64,000 bases of DNA from Gordonia polyisoprenivorans. Its GTDB lineage: Bacteria; Actinomycetota; Actinomycetes; Mycobacteriales; Mycobacteriaceae. The position numbers were made by a program, and so were the translations under genes. The notes beneath the pieces were generated by a model that worked only from the letters and a program-made list of their open reading frames with translations, was not told where the DNA came from and ran no database searches. Where the stretch lies: contig NZ_CP072203.1 of NCBI RefSeq assembly GCF_017654315.1, positions 806,001 through 870,000 of the forward strand. The letters run 5' to 3'. Positions 1-8,583 of the stretch are shown piece by piece. How positions within the stretch are numbered: position 1 is the first letter of the stretch; every line of letters begins with the position of its first letter.

Positions 1-1
1 C

Positions 2-505
2 CTGCAGGCCCGGGCGACGACTGCCGACAACGCCACACGATCACGATACGAGCGGGGGATTGCCGACGTGCGTGCGTTGCTTCCGGCGATCACACAGCCG
101 ACCTTGGTCGTTCACGCGAGGGGCGACCGAGTCAATCCCTTCGCCGAGGGCCGACAGCTCGCCACCGGCATCGCGGGCGCCCGCCTGATGACGTTGGACA
201 GTGACAATCACATCACTCTTTCCGACGAGCCGGTCTGGACCGATGTGGTCCATGAGATCCGATCGTTCATCTCCGCCGATGCGGTGTCCGCGGTTGACAC
301 GCCAAGCGCGGTGCGCAGTCTCAGTCACCGTGAACTCGATGTCATTCGGCTTGTCGGCCGCGGTATCGACAACTCGCAGATCGCGCGGGAGTTGTCGATT
401 TCGGTGCGCACCGTGGAGCGGCATCTCACCAGTATTTACACCAAGTTGGGCCTGCGTGGACGGTCGGCGCGAGCGGCGGCCGTCGCGCGTCTGTTGGGCG
501 GCTGA
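2..505 (+). CDS. alpha/beta hydrolase with C-terminal LuxR HTH, 5' truncated
   Basis: The reading frame is open to the window edge, so this is the C-terminal 167 residues of a longer protein. A GTG at 68 could only give an implausible mid-domain start. The first part (PTLVVHARGDRVNPFAEGRQ, then DSDNH) looks like the last strands and catalytic Asp/His region of an alpha/beta-hydrolase fold. The final 65 residues are a LuxR/GerE helix-turn-helix: LSHRELDVIRLVGRGIDNSQ followed by the recognition helix around SVRTVERHLTSIYTKLGLRG. Proteins of this build are actinobacterial transcription regulators whose hydrolase-like part is thought to sense a ligand. The target is unknown. Confidence 0.85.
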   Translation: MQARATTADNATRSRYERGIADVRALLPAITQPTLVVHARGDRVNPFAEGRQLATGIAGARLMTLDSDNHITLSDEPVWTDVVHEIRSFISADAVSAVDTPSAVRSLSHRELDVIRLVGRGIDNSQIARELSISVRTVERHLTSIYTKLGLRGRSARAAAVARLLGG

Positions 506-646
506 GCGTCGTCGAACCACCGCATTGTCCGCCACCGTCCCGACCGATTGACTCACTGACATGGCGGTCGGCACGGATTCGTCGGGAGGAGGTTGAGCAA
601 TAGCGTCGGTGGTGTCGAAAACGCTTGACACACCGAAGGAGCGGAC

Positions 647-1012
647 ATGAACGAGAACAAGGCTGCCATCAGCCTGACCACCGGCCTCGAAGACACCGAG
701 AAGGTGACCGTGGCGTTCCTCGTCGCCGTTGCCGCAGCGGAAAGCGGCCGTCCCACAACGATTTTCCTCACCAAGGAAGCGGTCCGGCTGGTGGTGAAGG
801 GGGTAGCCGTCGGCACTGCCTGCGCTGGTTGCCCGCCTCTGGAAAGTCTGATGGAGCGTTACGAGACGGCAGGTGGCCGCTACCTCGTCTGCCCCATCTG
901 CGTGAACTCCAAGAAACTCGACCCGGGCACCTTCATCCCCGGCGCCGAGATGGGCGGCACCGTCCAGCTCTGGGAGTGGATCGGCGACGGCGCTACCACG
1001 TTCAGCTATTGA
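647..1012 (+). CDS. DsrE/DsrF-like family protein
   Basis: This 121-residue protein has a GAAGGAG ribosome site 7 nt before its ATG. The sequence (ISLTTGLEDTEKVTVAFLVA, then TIFLTKEAVRLVVKG) matches the DsrE/YchN-type fold, whose members form small multimers and take part in sulfur relay or redox chemistry. Cysteines occur as CAGCPP near residue 60 and CPIC near residue 84. These could carry persulfide or bind metal, but that is inference. It stands alone between the LuxR-type gene and the MFS gene, so its pathway cannot be read from context. Confidence 0.75.
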   Translation: MNENKAAISLTTGLEDTEKVTVAFLVAVAAAESGRPTTIFLTKEAVRLVVKGVAVGTACAGCPPLESLMERYETAGGRYLVCPICVNSKKLDPGTFIPGAEMGGTVQLWEWIGDGATTFSY

Positions 1013-1183
1013 AGCGCCGATGGCCACGGCGACCACGGTGAGGTCCCGTGGCCAGTCGCGCCATATTGCTGACAGTGGGAGGGATCGCGCGGTCGCAGGT
1101 CGGCGGCGATACCGTTCACGGACGATTGTGGCCACCTCGTCGTAAACGACATCCAGCTCGTCCGGTCCGCGAGGAATCAGACG

Positions 1184-2425
1184 TCAGCCCTGCCCGGTCT
1201 CGTCGTCGGTGGTCCCGGACCGCATCATCGCCAGTCCCAGGCCGGTGATGCCCAGCACACCGACGAAGATGGCGACACCGCTCCAGCCGAACGACGAGAA
1301 CACCAGGCCGCCAACGGCTCCCACCACGGAGCTGCCGAGGTAGTAGTGGAACAGGTACAACGACGACGCCTCGGCGCGATGGGTGGTGGCCCGCGCCGAC
1401 ACCGCGCCGCTCGCCACCGAGTGTGCCCCGAAGAAGCCCGCGGTGAACAGGAACATGCCCACCAGTACCGACCAGAGATGTTCGGGGACAGTGATTCCCA
1501 GGCCGGTGAGCATCACCACGATCGAGGCGGCGAGCACCGGACGGCGGCCGATGCGGTCGCCGAGCCGGCCGGCCAGCGCCGAGGAAGTGGTGCCGGCGAG
1601 GTACATGAAGAAGATCGACGCGATCACCGCCTCGCCGAGGTCGAACGGACTCTGCAGCAGCCGATAGGTGAGGTAGTTGTAGACCGTCACGAAGCCACCC
1701 ATCAACACGAAACCGATGAAGAACAGCGGCAGTAAACGGCGATCGGCGAGGTGTGACAAGAGGTTTCGCGCGGTGGCCGACGGGGATACCCGACGCGGGG
1801 TGAAGAATCGGGACGCCGGGATCGTCCGCCAGAAGAGCAGCGCGAAACCGAGTGAGGCCAGACACGCGATCTCCAGTGCCCACTGCCACGACATCACGTC
1901 GACGGCGAACCCGGGGATGAGCCGGCCGACGAGACCGCCGATGGTGGTGCCCGCGACGTAGCGGCCCATCGCGGTGCCCAACGAGCGGCCCTCGACCTCC
2001 TCGGCGAGATAGGCCATCGCCACCGCAGGCACCCCCGCGCACAGAACGCCTTGGAGGGCGCGTCCGGCGAGCAGGATCTCGATCGACGGCGACCACGGCA
2101 ACACGACGCCGATCGCTGACGCAGCGACCGCCGAGATCACCATGACCCGCACGCGCCCGAAACGCTCCGACGCGACACTCGCCGGGATGATCGCGATCGC
2201 GAGGAAACCGGTGGTCAGTGAGATCGCGAGCGCCGACGTCGTCGGCGATGTCCCGAAGTGCTCCGACAGATGCGGGAGCAGGGCCTGCACGTAGTACAGA
2301 GCCATGAACGTCGTCATACCGGCCGCGAACAGGGCGACGGTGGCGCGCCGATAGCCCGGCGAGCCGAGGGCGTGACGGGTCTCGGGAAGCGCGGGTGCGG
2401 CGATGCCGTCTGCTGTGGTGCTCAC
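1184..2425 (-). CDS. MFS transporter, YnfM/Bcr-like
   Basis: This is a 413-residue protein with about twelve hydrophobic segments and the MFS family loop motif near ASERFGRVRVMVIS (between helices 2 and 3), repeated as LAGRLGDRIGRRPVLAAS in the second half. The length and pattern fit the YnfM-type branch of proton-driven exporters. The GTG start at 2425 gives MSTTADGIAAPALPETRH. It is divergent from a LysR regulator whose gene begins about 90 bp away, with an inverted repeat in the shared promoter. Regulation by that LysR protein is therefore likely. The substrate is unknown. Confidence 0.9.
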   Translation of the reverse strand: MSTTADGIAAPALPETRHALGSPGYRRATVALFAAGMTTFMALYYVQALLPHLSEHFGTSPTTSALAISLTTGFLAIAIIPASVASERFGRVRVMVISAVAASAIGVVLPWSPSIEILLAGRALQGVLCAGVPAVAMAYLAEEVEGRSLGTAMGRYVAGTTIGGLVGRLIPGFAVDVMSWQWALEIACLASLGFALLFWRTIPASRFFTPRRVSPSATARNLLSHLADRRLLPLFFIGFVLMGGFVTVYNYLTYRLLQSPFDLGEAVIASIFFMYLAGTTSSALAGRLGDRIGRRPVLAASIVVMLTGLGITVPEHLWSVLVGMFLFTAGFFGAHSVASGAVSARATTHRAEASSLYLFHYYLGSSVVGAVGGLVFSSFGWSGVAIFVGVLGITGLGLAMMRSGTTDDETGQG

Positions 2426-2481
2426 TGTTCCAGCGTGAGCCGACTCTCCACATGCTCAAAATGAATCTTTGTGCACTGGTC

Positions 2482-2497
2482 TATTCATTACTGAATA
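2482..2497. promoter_or_regulatory. inverted repeat, candidate LysR operator
   Basis: TATTCA-TTAC-TGAATA is a perfect 6-bp inverted repeat with a 4-bp spacer. It contains the T-N(n)-A dyad typical of LysR boxes. It lies between the divergent MFS and LysR starts, directly upstream of the LysR -10 hexamer TAGCAT (2506-2511). Confidence 0.5.
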
Positions 2498-2514
2498 AGC
2501 GCAGCTAGCATGGC

Positions 2515-3411
2515 ATGGTGCATGACGAGATCGAGTGGTTCATCACCATTGCCGAGGCCGAGAACCTGACGGCGGCCGGTGAGCGGCTCGCCGTCTCGCA
2601 GCCGACCCTGTCACGGTTCGTGGGCAGGCTCGAGCGAGAGATCGGCGTTGCCCTGTTCGATCGGCGTGGCCGGCGACTGGCGCTGAACGCCTACGGCCGC
2701 GTGTATCTCGAACGGGCGCGACGTGCGCACGCGCAACTCGACGCCGCGCGCCGCGAGATCGACGACATGCGACGACCGACCCGCGGTGTGGTTCGGCTGG
2801 CGTTCCTGCATTCGTTCGGCATCACCCTCGTGCCGCAGCTCATCCGGGCGTTCCGCGAGCGCAATCCGGGTGCGGGATTCACCCTTGCGCAGGACTCCGT
2901 GGCCACCGTCGTCGAGCACATCGAGACCGGTGACGCCGATCTGGCCATCGTGGCGCCGCGGCCGATGCGGACCGACATGGCGTGGCAGCCGATCGCGCAA
3001 CAGAATCTGGCACTCGTGGTGCCGCGCGGGCATCGCTTCGCCGGTCGGGCGGGTATCGGTCTGGCAGAGGCCGCCGACGAGGAGTTCATCGTCATGCAAC
3101 ACGGATTCGGCATGCGCCGGATCTTCGACGAACTGTGTGCGGCGGCCGACATCACCCCGACCATCACCTTCGAGTCGGCCGAGCTCGCAACGATCGCCGG
3201 GCTGGTCGGGGCGGGTCTGGGCGTGGGTGTGGTCCCCGTCGACGATGCGAACCGGGTCGCCGACGTCGTGTTCGTCCCGCTGGCGGGTGAGACACGTGAG
3301 ATCGGGTTGACCTGGTTTAGGCCGCGCCCACTTCCGGTGGCGGCCGAGCGGTTTCGGGCTTTTGTCGGAGAGTATGCCGCGGGTGGTGTGGGATCGGCAG
3401 CGGAGCAATAG
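2515..3411 (+). CDS. LysR family transcriptional regulator
   Basis: This 298-residue protein starts with the LysR winged HTH (WFITIAEAENLTAAGERLAV, then QPTLSRFVGRLEREIG). A periplasmic-binding-protein-like effector domain follows from about residue 95 (GVVRLAFLHSFGITLVPQLI). There is no Shine-Dalgarno site. TAGCAT at 2506-2511 lies 6 nt before the GTG at 2518, so the mRNA may be leaderless and the true start may be that GTG, one codon after the ATG given here. It is divergent from the MFS exporter, which it probably controls, in the arrangement usual for LysR-effector pairs. Confidence 0.92.
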   Translation: MVHDEIEWFITIAEAENLTAAGERLAVSQPTLSRFVGRLEREIGVALFDRRGRRLALNAYGRVYLERARRAHAQLDAARREIDDMRRPTRGVVRLAFLHSFGITLVPQLIRAFRERNPGAGFTLAQDSVATVVEHIETGDADLAIVAPRPMRTDMAWQPIAQQNLALVVPRGHRFAGRAGIGLAEAADEEFIVMQHGFGMRRIFDELCAAADITPTITFESAELATIAGLVGAGLGVGVVPVDDANRVADVVFVPLAGETREIGLTWFRPRPLPVAAERFRAFVGEYAAGGVGSAAEQ

Positions 3412-3573
3412 GTCTCGAGGTCCGGTACATCCGGGTGGTTTATCCGATAGGTTCGGATTGACTGGTGGGCAAGGTAATTCGGTCAACCGAGCTCCATCGG
3501 CCGAGCGGCGCAATGGTGTCATACTCGCGTGGTGGGGTGAGTTCCCCGCGAGGTGATCAGGGAGGTAAGGCCA

Positions 3574-4353
3574 GTGAATGCTCCGTTGGACCCCGTTGCG
3601 AGTGCGCGGCTCGCCGAGAGTGGTCGGCTCTTCACCTCGGATCTGTCGATCGACGAATTCGTCCTACTCGAATCGGCGGGATTCGAGCCGCTGGGTCTGG
3701 TGATGGGGACGTCGGTGTATCACGTCGGCATCCAGACCGCGTCGATCCGGCAGAGCACGGAGATGCAGGTGCTCACCTCGGCGATGTACAACGTCCGCGA
3801 GAACGCAATGGCGCGAATGCAGGCCGAGGCCGACGCACTGCACGCCGATGGGATCGTCGGTGTCCGACTGGAATGGCGCCCTCACGGCGCCTCGCCGGAA
3901 CACATCGAATACCTGGCGATCGGCACCGCGGTGCGGTTCACCGCGAAGCCCGGCGCCTATCGTCGTCCCGACGGGCGGGCGTTCAGCTCGCATCTGTCGG
4001 GTCAGGACCTGTTCAAACTCTCGCAGGCTGGGTACGCGCCCGTTGCATTCACCTTGGGTAACTGTGTGTATCACGTTGCGGTGCAGGGCTTCATGCAGAC
4101 GCTCAAGCAGATGGGCCGCAACGTGGAGATGCCGCAGTGGACACAGGCCTACTATGAGGCACGCGAGCTCGCGATGACCCGCATGCAGGCCGAGGCCGAA
4201 CGTGACGGGGGCACGGGCATCGTCGGGGTGCAGTTCTCGGTGTCCGAATGGGTGTGGGGACCACACACATTGGAGTTCTTCGTGATCGGCACCGCGGTAC
4301 GGCGGACCGGAGAGCCCACCCCGGTGCGTCCCTCGCCGGTCCTGTCCTTCTGA
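3574..4353 (+). CDS. tandem YbjQ/UPF0145-like heavy-metal-binding-type protein
   Basis: This 259-residue protein is two copies of one domain. Each repeat has FTSDLSIDEF.. or FSSHLSGQDLF.., then a GxxVYHV motif (GTSVYHVGIQT; GNCVYHVAVQG), a helix rich in ARxxAMxRMQAEA, and the end motif IGTAVR. This is the layout of the YbjQ/UPF0145 fold, usually a single approximately 100-residue unit. A GGGAGGT ribosome site 7 nt upstream decides the GTG at 3574 over an in-frame GTG at 3553. The function is unknown. The next gene begins 2 nt after the stop, so the two are probably co-translated. Confidence 0.7.
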   Translation: MNAPLDPVASARLAESGRLFTSDLSIDEFVLLESAGFEPLGLVMGTSVYHVGIQTASIRQSTEMQVLTSAMYNVRENAMARMQAEADALHADGIVGVRLEWRPHGASPEHIEYLAIGTAVRFTAKPGAYRRPDGRAFSSHLSGQDLFKLSQAGYAPVAFTLGNCVYHVAVQGFMQTLKQMGRNVEMPQWTQAYYEARELAMTRMQAEAERDGGTGIVGVQFSVSEWVWGPHTLEFFVIGTAVRRTGEPTPVRPSPVLSF

Positions 4354-4355
4354 TC

Positions 4356-4754
4356 ATGACCATCCCAGAGTCCGGGAAGTTCGACGTCGATTCCGCGACG
4401 AGGGTTCTCGCCGCGGTGCTGACATCGCCGGCGGGCGCGCGTACGGCCATCGGCGCGTTCGCCGACGTACCCGGACTCGTCTATCAGGCCGAACAACCCG
4501 CCAGATTGCTCCGTGCCGCGAAACCGGCGGTGCTACGTGCAGGGGAGTGGGAGTTCGTGGCGACGGGCCCGGGCGCGGCACCGATGGAACTGCGCCACAA
4601 CGTACGCGGCATCACATTGCAGACCGAGCGACCCGCACCGTCGGACGCGGCGCGTCGACTCGCCGTCGAAGTACTGTCCGCCGCACAACAACTCGGCTCG
4701 GAAACCGACATCGCCGTGCATTCGGCGCTCTACGGTCTCGCCGCGATCGTCTGA
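4356..4754 (+). CDS. hypothetical protein, 132 aa, co-transcribed with the YbjQ-like gene
   Basis: The ATG lies two bases after the stop of the preceding gene, so translational coupling is likely. The product is soluble, without signal peptide or membrane segment. It has the look of a compact alpha/beta domain (TRVLAAVLTSPAGARTAIGA near the start, AARRLAVEVLSAAQQLGSET near the end). I do not recognise the family. Its last 25 bases overlap the end of the convergent MpaB-type gene on the other strand. Confidence 0.65.
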   Translation: MTIPESGKFDVDSATRVLAAVLTSPAGARTAIGAFADVPGLVYQAEQPARLLRAAKPAVLRAGEWEFVATGPGAAPMELRHNVRGITLQTERPAPSDAARRLAVEVLSAAQQLGSETDIAVHSALYGLAAIV

Positions 4755-5548
4755 ACGCCGCGGCGGGCGGCGAGGACCTTGTCGGCCAAATCGTCGGGAT
4801 GGATGTTGCGGCGCGGGCGCACCGCGTCCATAGTCCGCAGACGCCCGGCGAAGCGCGCGAGCGCCCGGCGGTCGGTCGCCGAGACCGTGATCCCCAACAT
4901 CTGCGCGGCGACCGGATGCTGCATCGCCCGCATCGCCCGCGTTGGAAGTTGTTGGAACAGCCAATAATCCGGGCGTGGCAACTGATCCCGATACCAGCCG
5001 AGGCCCGGTACCGGATCGAGTTCGGTGGCCAGCGCGTGGGTGAAGTAGTCGCCGAACTCGTCGAGCGAGGCGGGCATCTCGCGCGCCGATATCCCGTACC
5101 GCCGATACCACTCACAGGTCTCGTCGTAGAGCCGACGCTCATCGTCGGCGTCGAGACCACCGAAGAACACCTCGACACAGGTGAACAGGGCATCCACGTA
5201 GGTGGCGTGCTCGAAGAAGAACACCGACGGATTCAGTGCGTGATACGCCCGTCCGTCCGGTCGGTGTCCGCGAAACGAGTCGTGGCTGTAGCGGATGAGG
5301 CGCACCTCGTCGAAGTCGGCGTCATACCCCGACCGGATGATGCACGGCACCGTGCGTTGCTTGTGCACGAACACCCGGCGCGGAACGATGGAGAACTCGT
5401 GTGTCGCCGCGGCGATCGAAGGGTGCAACATCTGCAATGACACCGCTCGGCAGATCGACATCACGAACCGTCGATCGGCGAGAAAACGCCACAGCAGCGA
5501 TGTCTCGTCCAGTCGAATGCGTGCGGCACCGGAACGTGCTGACGTCAT
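4730..5548 (-). CDS. MpaB-type oxygenase (DUF2236)
   Basis: This 272-residue protein matches the actinobacterial DUF2236 or oxygenase MpaB family, which includes haem-type oxygenases such as rubber latex-clearing protein Lcp. Supporting features are LLWRFLADRRFVMSICRAVS, MLHPSIAAATHEFS, the invariant-looking IRYSHDSFRGHRPDGRAYHA region, and FFFEHATYVDALFTCVEVFF. The ATG at 5548 gives MTSARSGAARIR. An ATG at 5566 is possible. The histidines in LHPSIAAATHEF and FFEHATY are candidate haem or catalytic residues. The substrate is unknown. It stands alone, convergent with the small gene before it. Confidence 0.8.
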   Translation of the reverse strand: MTSARSGAARIRLDETSLLWRFLADRRFVMSICRAVSLQMLHPSIAAATHEFSIVPRRVFVHKQRTVPCIIRSGYDADFDEVRLIRYSHDSFRGHRPDGRAYHALNPSVFFFEHATYVDALFTCVEVFFGGLDADDERRLYDETCEWYRRYGISAREMPASLDEFGDYFTHALATELDPVPGLGWYRDQLPRPDYWLFQQLPTRAMRAMQHPVAAQMLGITVSATDRRALARFAGRLRTMDAVRPRRNIHPDDLADKVLAARRGVQTIAARP

Positions 5549-5704
5549 CGTGGCCCCCGACCTCATGTGAGTGGGTCCACGATAGCGCGAGACGGGGCCG
5601 TGATCGACGATGTCCGGCAATCGGGACCCGGCACGGCGGTAAGCTCACCGGCATCGACCCGGGTGTACCCGAGACCGACACGCCAACCGAGACAGGGCAC
5701 GACG

Positions 5705-7897
5705 ATGACCCACTGGTTCGACCACGCCATCGTGGCCACCGGTCGTCTACCGCTGTTGCTGTTCCTCCTCGCGTTCATCGCGACATTCCTGTTCATCCGG
5801 ATCAGTGTGCGGCTCATCCGCGCGCAGGTGCGCTGGTGGCCGGGCAACGTCACGCCAGGCGGGATGCATCTGCATCACGAGTTCTTCGGTGTCATCGCGA
5901 TGCTGTTGTCGGGGTTCGGTCTGGTGGCGCTCTCGCGCTTCGACACCCCGATCGCCGACTGTGTGCTCGCGGCGATCTTCGGGATCGGTTGCGCGTTGGT
6001 GCTCGACGAGTTTGCGCTGATCCTGCATCTGCGAGACGTGTACTGGGAGAAGGAAGGCCGCTCGTCGGTCGACGCGGTCTTCGTCGCGATCGCGATCGGG
6101 GTGCTGTTTCTCCTCGGGTTACGGCCGCTCGGCTTCTCCGATGCGGCCACCGAGATCGCCGCCGGCCCCGACCCGGGTACCCGGATCGTTGCCGCGGTGA
6201 TCGTCACCGCCAATGTGGTGCTGGCGGTGATCACCCTGATGAAGGGCAAGCTGTGGACCGGGCTGATCGGGATGTTCATCCCGTTCCTGTTGCTGTTCGG
6301 GACCTTTCGCGTGGCCCGGCCCCGATCACCGTGGGCGCGCTGGTTCTACGGAGGTAAAGAGGGCAAGCTCGACAAGGCGATCCGCCGTGAGATCCGCTAT
6401 CGAGAGCCGCTGATCCGCTGGAAGATCGTGGTCCAGGAGGCGCTCGCCGGCCGCTTCGGCGTCCCCGATCTCCCGCCCGTGCTCCCGGTGACCCCGGCTG
6501 CGCTGCCGCCGAAGGTGGCCGCCCCCAATGCGGTGGCGACAGCCACCCGATGGCGACGGACCCGTCGCGAACTGCGGGCGGTGCCGACCTGGCGTCTGCC
6601 GGTGATCCTGGTGGTGCTGGCGGTGATTGCCGCGATCCTGTGCATCACCCTCGACGAATCGCTGGGGCTGCAGGTGGATTCGGGGACCTTGGCCACGGTG
6701 TTGGGGGTCATCGCGGGAGCAATGGCCACGCTGACCGGTCTGGTGTTCACCGCGGTCACCCTGGCGATGCAGTTCGGGGCGTCGCAGATCTCGGTGCGTG
6801 TCATCCCTCGGCTGCAACGCGAGCCGGTGATGCGCTGGTCGATCGGGTTCTTCCTGGCCACCTTCGTGTTCAGTGTGATGGTGGCGATGGACCTGGCGCT
6901 GGCCGAACCCGACGACACCACGCCCGGGGTGTCGACGGCGATCGCCGCACTGCTGACCGTCGTCTCGGCCTTCCTGTTCATCGCGCTGGTGGCCAAGGTC
7001 GGCACCGTCCTCAACTCCGCGCAACTCATGCGCTGGATCGCCGCAGACGGCCGCTCGGCGATCCGCCGCCAGTTTCCCGGCGAGGTTGCCGCAGGGGAGG
7101 TTGCCGCAGAGGAGGTTGTTGCAGAGGAGGTTCCGGAACACGCTACGCACGCCGCTGTGGTACCCGTCGGCCCACCCGCCGTGGACTCCGGGCATCCCGA
7201 CGATGCGCGGCGCATCATCCACCTCAAGGAGACCGCGACCCGCGGCCGGGTGCTGCTGGCGGTCAACGTCGCGAAATTACAGCGATACGCCGTTTCCGGG
7301 AACGTGCGATTCGACCTGCTGGTCGCCGTGGGCGATCACGTCCCGCACGACGTCGGGGTGATCGCCGTCAGCGGTGAGCACCGCGACTCGATCGCCGCCC
7401 ACAAGGTGTTGCGCTGCTTACTCTTCGGGGATATCCACCAACCGTCGGTGAGCCCCGCGGCTGCGCTGCAATCGATCTCCGACATCGCCCTCAAGGCGAT
7501 CTCCAGTGCGGGCAACGACCCGAGCACTGTCGTCCTCGCGCTCGACCACACCGAGGATCTGCTGCTGATGCTGGCGCCCCGCGTGCGTGCGGACCTGCTC
7601 TCCACACGAGCCACCCTGGTCGGTGGGTACCGACGGAGCTGGGCCGACTACGTCGCCATCGGCACCGACGAGATCCGCCGACACAGTCACGGGCAGGCGC
7701 AGGTCCACCGACGTCTGCGCGCGCTGTACGAGACACTCGCGCGCCGCTGCCCGGCCGATCAGCTGCCACCGATCACCGAACGTCTTGCGGCGCTGGACCA
7801 ACAGATAGACCTCGAGTGGCAGGTCCCGCTCGACCGCAGGCTCGCCCGCGCGCCTGATCGACAAGGCTCCGGGTCGGAGCGGGGGTCGGTGGGCTGA
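5705..7897 (+). CDS. membrane protein: N-terminal HLHH membrane domain fused to DUF2254
   Basis: This 730-residue protein has two parts. Residues 1-240 form an integral membrane domain with several helices and a conserved-looking GNVTPGGMHLHHEFFGVI motif, seen in actinobacterial membrane proteins of unknown role. From about residue 290 a second set of helices (LAVIAAILCITLDESLGLQ, then GLVFTAVTLAMQFGASQISV) and a soluble tail match DUF2254. Near residue 460 an in-frame linker is made of four 15-bp DNA repeats, each starting GAGGTT (7082, 7097, 7112, 7127). The ATG at 5705 was chosen because the hydrophobic domain starts just after it. The role is unknown. Confidence 0.8.
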   Translation: MTHWFDHAIVATGRLPLLLFLLAFIATFLFIRISVRLIRAQVRWWPGNVTPGGMHLHHEFFGVIAMLLSGFGLVALSRFDTPIADCVLAAIFGIGCALVLDEFALILHLRDVYWEKEGRSSVDAVFVAIAIGVLFLLGLRPLGFSDAATEIAAGPDPGTRIVAAVIVTANVVLAVITLMKGKLWTGLIGMFIPFLLLFGTFRVARPRSPWARWFYGGKEGKLDKAIRREIRYREPLIRWKIVVQEALAGRFGVPDLPPVLPVTPAALPPKVAAPNAVATATRWRRTRRELRAVPTWRLPVILVVLAVIAAILCITLDESLGLQVDSGTLATVLGVIAGAMATLTGLVFTAVTLAMQFGASQISVRVIPRLQREPVMRWSIGFFLATFVFSVMVAMDLALAEPDDTTPGVSTAIAALLTVVSAFLFIALVAKVGTVLNSAQLMRWIAADGRSAIRRQFPGEVAAGEVAAEEVVAEEVPEHATHAAVVPVGPPAVDSGHPDDARRIIHLKETATRGRVLLAVNVAKLQRYAVSGNVRFDLLVAVGDHVPHDVGVIAVSGEHRDSIAAHKVLRCLLFGDIHQPSVSPAAALQSISDIALKAISSAGNDPSTVVLALDHTEDLLLMLAPRVRADLLSTRATLVGGYRRSWADYVAIGTDEIRRHSHGQAQVHRRLRALYETLARRCPADQLPPITERLAALDQQIDLEWQVPLDRRLARAPDRQGSGSERGSVG

Positions 7898-7963
7898 GGA
7901 GTTGGCACTGCGCGCTGGGCCCCTTGCGCTGCGCCCGATCACAGCCACATGCGGCTGCCGGAA

Positions 7964-8545
7964 CTACTTGCGGCCGCCCAGGATTCCGCCCAGCAGATCG
8001 CCGAGACCGCCTCCCTTGCCGCCACCGCCGAGCACGCCGCCCAGGATGGAGCCGAGGCCGCCGCCCGCGCCGCCACCCAGCGCGCCGCCGAGGATCGATC
8101 CGAGATCCCCTGCACCGCCACCGGATCGGCCCTCTCCGCCCTTGAGTAACTTCGACGCCAGGTAGCTCATCACGATGGGCGCGAGGATCGGAAGGAGCTT
8201 CTGGATCAGCCCCTGATCGACGGCCGCAGCGGGCACCTGACCACTGACCGCCGACGCGACGTTCCCGGTCTTGTTGCCGAAGATGTGCGAGACGATCTTC
8301 TCGCCGTCGGCGGTGTCGACGTCGCCGAGGCTGATCTGGCCCTGCGCGAGATCGTTGTCGTGTTGGGCGAGAGCCCCGGTGATGTTCCGAGCGCCCTGCT
8401 CGTCACCGGCGTGGTGTTCGAGACCGCCGACCAACGCCGGAAGCGCCTGTGCCACCGCCGAGTGGGCGGTCGCCTCGTCGACACCGAGCCGACCGGCGAT
8501 CTCGGACATGGGTAGGCGGGACATGAGGTCGTCGATGTCGGACAT
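7964..8545 (-). CDS. DUF937 domain-containing protein
   Basis: This 193-residue protein begins MSDIDDLMSRLPMSEIAGRL. It continues with the DUF937 pattern of ALPALVGGLEHHA and ALAQHD, then GEKIVSHIFG and LPILAPIVMSYLASKLLKGG. The C-terminal 60 residues are almost pure Gly with LGSILGG and LLGGILGG repeats, a flexible tail frequent in this family. A GGAG site 5 nt upstream supports the ATG at 8545. The function is unknown. It follows an HSL-type hydrolase on the same strand and is convergent with the DUF2254 gene. Confidence 0.85.
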   Translation of the reverse strand: MSDIDDLMSRLPMSEIAGRLGVDEATAHSAVAQALPALVGGLEHHAGDEQGARNITGALAQHDNDLAQGQISLGDVDTADGEKIVSHIFGNKTGNVASAVSGQVPAAAVDQGLIQKLLPILAPIVMSYLASKLLKGGEGRSGGGAGDLGSILGGALGGGAGGGLGSILGGVLGGGGKGGGLGDLLGGILGGRK

Positions 8546-8583
8546 GGTCGCTCCTGACGGGAATCGATGTGGGGGAGAGGATT

